Of a DNA stretch of 64,000 nt, positions 58,029-64,000 are shown in pieces (the first letter of the stretch is position 1; every line of letters begins with the position of its first letter). Both the position numbers and the translations under genes were made by a program. The stretch is from Timema cristinae (taxonomy: Eukaryota > Arthropoda > Insecta > Phasmatodea > Timematidae), in the NCBI GenBank assembly GCA_039000515.1, contig JBCFYV010000841.1, forward strand, positions 1 through 64,000, read 5' to 3'. The notes under the pieces were generated by a model, which was not told the DNA's origin, ran no database searches, and worked only from the letters and a program-made list of their open reading frames with translations.

Positions 58029-58159
58029 AAGAAACTATAGTGGTTGGTAGAGAGTTTGTGGTATGCAGGATATAGTACAGAGCTATTCAGATTTACTAAC
58101 TATTTATTTATTCCTATATCTCAACATACCACAAATTAGCTTTAATTAATTTTGTTTGG

Positions 58160-58393
58160 GTACCACGTCTTACTATCCGTTCGGGCAATATGCTTAAGTA
58201 CTTTTAGGAGAAAGGGCTAAGAATATGGAAGATTGAATTAGGAGGAATTGAAACTGCATTTGCGTGGAGGGAGAGTGGAATACCATTTAGGAAAAAAACT
58301 CAGTTCACCCGACCAAGATTCGAACCTTGATATCCCCGTCCTCAGCAGTCTAGCTCAACATAAAATTAGCACAACAGCTAACTACACCATTTA
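58160..58393 (-). mobile_element. tRNA-derived SINE, family 1
   Basis: Minus-strand head with TGGTGTAGTTAGCTGTTGTG at the A box and AAGGTTCGAATCTTGGTCGG at the B box. The body (CCACTCTCCCTCCACGCAAA) and tail (GCCCGAACGGATAGTAAGAC) are as in the other copies. Flanking duplications were not found. Confidence 0.88.
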
Positions 58394-58790
58394 GATACAA
58401 ACATGAACATAAAACAAACACAACATGTAAGTTATAATCAGAAACATACCAACATACCCCACACCAGAAATAAACATATTTATCTAAATACATGCAAACA
58501 CATAGAGTTAAGCCATGGTCCATGATATTCAGAGCCGTCTTAAGGTCGATTGAGAGGCAAAGGGCCTCACCTTAAAGGGGGCCTCATAGGAGAGGCAAAA
58601 TTAAAGTTTAACTCACAAATGAAAAATATTAATGAAATATTAGACAACTAGAAAGAAAGTATTTTTAATTTCAGAGATACAGAACGTTTTAATGAAATTG
58701 AACCAATATAAATATTCAGTAGTTGAGGATTGCACGAGGTGGATGTGAATACCACCATGGATCTCATGCACTCCACCACAGACGTGCATA
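58394..58790. other. AT-rich DNA, no recognised feature
   Basis: Leads into the minisatellite. The minus-strand frame that begins in the array continues here to 58640 without resemblance to any family. Confidence 0.4.
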
Positions 58791-60375
58791 TTATCAGATA
58801 AAATATCGCAGGGTGGACGGTGGGATACTCCACCACCCCAAGCAAAATACGAATTTTTAAACTTCATATTATCAGATAAAATATCGTAGGGTGGACGGTG
58901 GTATACTCCACCACCACAAGCAAAATACCCATTTTTAAACCTCATATTATCAGATAAAATATCGCAGGGTGGACCGTGGGATACTCCACCACCACAAGCA
59001 AAATACCCATTTTTAAACCTCATTTTATCAGATAAAATATCGCAGTGTGGACGGTGGGATACTCCACCACCCCAAGCAAAATACCACCCATTTTTAAACC
59101 ACATATTATCAGATAAAATATCGCAGGGTGGACGGTGGGATACACCACCACCACAAGAAAAATACCCATTTTTAAACCACATATTATCAGATAAAATATT
59201 GCAGGGTGGACGGTGGGATACACCACCACCCCAAGCAAAATACCACCCATTTTCAAACCACATATTATCAGATAAAATATCGCAGGGTGGACGGTGGTAT
59301 ACTCCACCACCACAAGCAAAATACCCATTTTTAAACCACATATTATCAGATAAAATATCGCAGTGTGGACGGTGGGATACTCCACCACCCCAAGCAAAAT
59401 ACCACCCATTTTCAAACCACATATTATCAGATAAATATCGCAGGGTGGACGGTGGGATACACCACCACCCCAAGCAAAATACCACCCATTTTTAAACCTC
59501 ATATTATCAGATAAAATATCGCAGGGTGGACGGTGGTATACTCCACCACCACAAGCAAAATACCCATTTTAAACCACTTATTATCAGATAAAATATCGCA
59601 GGGTGGACGGTGGGATACACCACCACCACAAGCAAAATACCCATTTTTAAACCTCATTTTATCAGATAAAATATCGCAGTGTGGACGGTGGGATACTCCA
59701 CCACCCCAAGCAAAATACCACCCATTTTTAAACCACATATTATCAGATAAAATATCGCAGGGTGGACGGTGGGATACACCACCACCACAAGAAAAATACC
59801 CATTTTTAAACCACATATTATCAGATAAAATATTGCAGGGTGGACGGTGGGATACACCACCACCCCAAGCAAAATACCACCCATTTTCAAACCACATATT
59901 ATCAGATAAAATATCGCAGGGTGGACGGTGGGATACTCCACCACCACAAGCAAAATACCACCCATTTTTAAACCACATATTATCAGATAAAATATCCCAG
60001 GGTGGATGGTGGTATACTCCACCACCACAAGCAAAATACCCATTTTTAAACCTCATATTATCAGATAAAATATCGCAGGGTGGACGGTGGGATACACCAC
60101 CACCACCACAAGCAAAATACCATTTTTAAACCTCATATTATCAGATAAAATATCGCAGGGTGGATGGTGGTATACTCCACCACCACAAGCAAAATACCCT
60201 TTTTTAAACCTCATAGTATCAGATAAAATATCGCAGGGTGGACGGTGGGATACACCACCACCACAAGCAAAATACCCATTTTTAAACCTCATATTATCAG
60301 ATAAAATATCGCAGGGTGGATGGTGGTATACTCCACCACCACAAGCAAAATACCCATTTTTAAACCTCATATTTT
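58791..60375. repeat. Minisatellite of 78/81-bp units, about 20 copies
   Basis: Unit: CATATTATCAGATAAAATAT, CGCAGGGTGGACGGTGGGAT, AC(T/A)CCACCACCACAAGC, AAAATACCCATTTTTAAACC. Variants add CCA (TACCACCCATT), giving 81 bp. Both lengths are multiples of three, so long frames stay open on both strands (minus FKNGYFACGGGVSHRPPCDI, plus GGRWDTPPPQAKYPF). Frames break where units carry odd indels (about 59434 and 59571). A block of eight units repeats after about 633 bp (for instance the AGAAAAATACCCA variant at 59156 and 59789). Some units contain GGTGG/CCACC pairs that can fold. Confidence 0.93.
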
Positions 60376-61080
60376 TGTCTAGATCTTACTTCTTGTTTAC
60401 AGACACATTGACACAACTAGGGCCTCCTAGAGGTTTCAAGGGTGGTGGGGCAATGGAATTTTGGGGCTCCCCCAATAACACACCAAAATTAGCTCAATTA
60501 TGTATTTAAATACTATTTAAATAACAAAAATTATACGCATGAATACATTATAAAGTTTTGTTCAATTGTTAAGCTAGATTATTTTTATCTTTTCAGTGCT
60601 CACGCCCCTTTAATTTTTCTTTTGCAGCTGTAATTGTGAAATACTGGTTTTTGTATTAGGACCCAGATAAATGTATGGGTGGCTGGGGGTCCCGAAAAAT
60701 GGATCCATGGGGTAAGCTGCACCATATGTTCCCGTCACCCCTTTGGGTATTTTATTTCCTACAGGTGATTTAAATTTAATAATGAAACATAATTTTGATA
60801 GTAGTTCAAGTAAAAAAAATCAAGAACAAATAATAGTTTATACTTTCTCATATAATATATAATTTTGCAATTATTCAAAAATTTGTAAATAGGAAAGTAA
60901 TTTACTCTTAAAATAAAATATACTCATAAAAAAGCATATTATTTTTATAATTACATGAAAAACTATTTATATATCATATTTGAGCAACACTTTAGAAGAA
61001 ATTTATAAATAATTAAAAAAATTGGTTAAAAAGTCTAATATGCTGCATTATTAGACATTATCCCGAAAGGTTTAACCCTC
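60376..61080. other. AT-rich DNA, no recognised feature
   Basis: No gene or repeat was recognised. Confidence 0.4.
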
Positions 61081-61545
61081 CCTTGTCTTGCAAAAGCCGT
61101 TGTAAATTCTGATCCAGTAAATGCGTGGACCAAGGAAAAGAAGTAGCCAAACCATCACCAAGTTCTTCTGCAATATTTGTAATGTATATAAACCGTGTTT
61201 ACTTCTTGATGATGAAACTTTGTTTCGGGTATTTGTATGGAGATCATGAAATTGTTTATTTCACTATATTGAGAGCATGTGTCTTCAGCACCAACATATA
61301 GTAATCTTTCACAAAGAGGACATATATATTTATCCTTTTCCCATTCATTACAAATGAAAGCAAAGAGTTCCTTAAATGAATTTTTCCTCAAGAATTCTGG
61401 TGATTTGTTTGGAGTTTTATGTTCTGGTCTCATCACATTTATGTCACCCAAGAATGATGTTCCACAACAATGGTCATGTTCAATATCCTTTATGCTTGGA
61501 GTCTTTTACACAACGCAACATGCTAACCCGCATGTAACATGCTAA
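61077..61545 (-). pseudogene. Unidentified coding-like relic with a C-x2-C motif
   Basis: The minus strand from about 61520 reads SIKDIEHDHCCGTSF, MRPEHKTPNKSPEFLRKNSF, KELFAFICNEWEKDKYICPL, CERLLYVGAEDTCSQYSEIN, and stops at 61155. In a second frame downstream (about 61180-61077) ITNIAEELGDGLATSFPWST, HLLDQNLQRLLQDKGG and a stop follow. Both parts look coding, and a one- or two-base shift near 61180 would join them. CPLC plus a later Cys could bind zinc. No family is recognised; a transposon-derived protein or a decayed gene are both possible. Confidence 0.35.
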
Positions 61546-61559
61546 GATTTAATACATGT

Positions 61560-64000
61560 GATATGTAATTTTAAAGCCAAAAGGAAACCTTTCAAATTAG
61601 TTTCTATTTCATACCCAAATTATTTCCAAATGAATATTAATTAAAAATGATAGTCGATAAAGCTTAAAAATGAAATTTTTCTTTAAAATAAGAAAATTTT
61701 CAACCTAAAAGCTAATTAAGAAAAAAATATAACATTATTTAAAATTGGAGGAATAACAACTATGGAAAATGTCATTACAATATTTAAGTCTACCGGTATT
61801 TTCATTGTATCAATTGTCATAGAATAGCCCTTTAGTTTAAAAAATACAAATATAAAAAAATAACTATACTAAAGGTAAAGAAATCAATAATTTAAATTTT
61901 AAAGTTCAATGATAACATTTATTTTCAAGTCCAAGAAACCAAAAGAAAAATACCGTGAGCAACAGATTAAGAGTCAAAATAATTGGCTGAAAGAGCTGCT
62001 TAAAATGAATTTAAAAAATACATAAACAAAGATAAGTTTACGAACAAAAACAATTTACTTTATTCCTGGATGTTTGAAGTCTAGTGGGACTTTATACCAA
62101 ATCTCTTCGAAAGGGTGAATTTGGAGCAAACTAATAAAACTTTTTAAAATACTGAGTATTTAGGTCTACATTACCAAATCATAGCCAAGCGGGCTATCCA
62201 CTCACTCTGCACTGCCACCTGAATTATCTAATGTCAACACACAGGAGAGTGATAGTCTGTTATTCTTGTGCACAACGCCAATAAATGTTTTAGGCCCGTA
62301 GGCCGCAGGCCCTCCTCCATACCCCTAGCGCATCAAGTCTACTGCTTTTAGCTGCTAGTCCTGCTTGTCTTCATCTTGAATATGGGACTTCTAACCTTCA
62401 CTCATAATTTTAAGGTACAAATGCTCTTATCCCCTAAAAATTTGTCCCCTTCATCCATAACCATTATTAGGTCTTATTTCATTCTATCATTTAAACTATT
62501 CTCTTTTATCATGTTATAATTTCAAATCCCCATATTTTCTTTATCCTCATTAAATAATTTAAATTTCATCCACCCTATCAGATCTTCACTTTTATTTCTT
62601 CTTTTCCAAATCTTTGTAGATGTCTTCAAAAACGCTTTGAAAATATCAAGTGAGTTCACCATACTTTTCCTTCTCCACACCAGACCACGATCCCGTATTT
62701 TATTCACTAACACGATCCATAGCACTTCGTAATTCTCACTTTCGTACATGATGTGGCAAACGTTTTTGCAATAACATTGCCCACAGTTTTGTTCCTAACA
62801 AAGGTTAAACACATATAACTTTACAGAAAAATATCCATGGCCACTCTGAAAGTTGATAGCCTAATAATTGCTAGTCATTTAATACTTTTATACTCTCGTT
62901 TAAAAAAGTTGGGACATACACAAAAGATTATCTTCCTTTGAGGTTACTCAGGCTTTCATATTAGCATTGTTTTAAAACTTCTCATTAGCACCTATCAATT
63001 AATCAGTTCTTATTAAAATTCCCTTCTGTATCCATGTCAACCGGGATAACACCTCCCAGTACCACAACAGCATCATGTAATAACGTCCTGTATGCTTATG
63101 TCACCACAATAAGTGCCTTCCTCTGCAAACTTATATATATATATATATATAAGTAGGCTACTAGTTATGGTATTGTTCTAGGAATGGTATAGGTAAAATG
63201 TAGAGTAAATGTACAAGCATTTTTGGAGGGGAAAAGATGGCAAAGATTTTGAAAAAAACTAACCTTAATACACTCAGCGGGATTAAAAACTTTGAATTTC
63301 TAATCACCGGCAAAGAAGACTTATGTTCTTGACCATTTGCTCACTGGAGCGGGTAATAATAATAATAATGTCAATGCCTATTGTATTAACAATATTGTAT
63401 TCGCAAATGTATACTTTTGAGATAATATTTTTATAATAGTTTTGTTTACAAAACAATTTTTTTTAACATATACATCTTTAATTGAATAAATTGAATAATG
63501 AGACAATGGCATGGGAAACAAACCCAAGCCGAGGTGGGATTTTGAATATATTTGACAACAAACGAGATCAGGCTCATTTGAATTGTTATGATCGCTCTTT
63601 CCCAAAACTTTGCCTTTCATATATAGGTATTTAATTATATTATGGTGTTGACTTCTATATTTAATCTTTACTTTCTCATGGAAAGAGAAAATATTGTAAA
63701 AGTTTAAAAATTCGACCTTGCCATTATGTTGAGTATTTCATTTTATTTACCTCTGAACACAAAAATGTTTATCTGTATAATTCTGTCTGTACCTCACTGT
63801 GTCTGTCTTTAATTGGTGCCTCAACCAAAATGGTTTGACGAATTTTGATCAAACTTGATATCTAAGCGTTAAATGGTATTACCTTCAACCATCTATTATA
63901 TTTTAATTCTAGCCTTTAAAGTTAGGGTTGTTTATTAAATACTGGTTTTAAAATTTGGAAATTATTGCTCAAACAAAATACTTTGAAATTAATGTCTACA
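61560..64000. other. AT-rich DNA, no recognised gene
   Basis: A (TA)n run lies at about 63129-63152. AGCCAAGCGGGCTATCCACT at about 62184 resembles a tRNA A-box region but lacks a clear B box. Frames on the minus strand (62749-62522, 63620-63378) have no known domain. Confidence 0.4.

Noticed and set aside
58640..60509. Open frames of up to 281 codons on both strands
   Set aside because: They follow from stop-free 78/81-bp units; opposite strands are equally open and indels break both, so no gene is claimed.

Overview
This window looks like nuclear DNA of an animal, most likely an arthropod. It is AT-rich and gene-poor. It has spliced reading frames with GT/AG introns, tRNA-derived SINEs with (AAT)n tails, hAT-type and Tc1/mariner-type DNA transposons, a Penelope-like retroelement and many minisatellites. 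The species cannot be named from the sequence. No complete conventional host gene was found; most long open frames are shadows of tandem repeats whose units happen to lack stops.

Layout. 0-1.1 kb: end of a broken Tc1/mariner transposase (minus) running into a small palindromic satellite, then a possible TATA promoter. 2.4-4.6 kb: a large array of the same satellite, followed by a small Arg/Gly-rich first exon (minus) with a clean GTAAGT donor. 7.1-7.9 kb: C-terminus of a pogo/Tigger-like transposase relic (minus). 9.9 kb: SINE. 11.8 and 13.2 kb: degenerate tandem repeats. 17.1-21.2 kb: a four-exon Mutator-like transposase pseudogene (minus) whose splice junctions still join in phase although the frame is broken several times; one intron holds an array of inverted-repeat motifs. 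21.9-23.6 kb: two SINEs of different families with clear target duplications. 23.8 kb: a CpG-containing promoter candidate. 24.4-26.5 kb: two adjoining minisatellites. 27.3 kb: a hAT-type non-autonomous element.

29-40 kb is mostly unremarkable AT-rich DNA with weak coding-like fragments, a SINE and a 185-bp satellite (37.9-39.1 kb). 40.0-42.9 kb carries a Penelope-like element: reverse transcriptase, GIY-YIG endonuclease split by one frameshift, a 230-bp tandem repeat and a sequence with the hammerhead ribozyme core. 43.6-43.9 kb (minus) holds a second copy of the Arg/Gly-rich first exon seen at 4.4 kb, with a plausible second exon. 48.5-51.4 kb is a local duplication, one copy of which was hit by a hAT MITE while the other preserves the empty site. 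53-56 kb holds a minisatellite, a flavin amine oxidase relic and a MADF-domain relic. 57.8-58.4 kb has two more SINEs. 58.8-60.4 kb is a 78/81-bp minisatellite, and 61.1-61.5 kb a coding-like relic with a C-x2-C motif.

The features do not form a pathway. The most interesting items are the paralogous Arg/Gly-rich first exons with conserved upstream DNA, the retroelement with its hammerhead-like tail, the spliced transposase pseudogene and the filled/empty site pair for the MITE.
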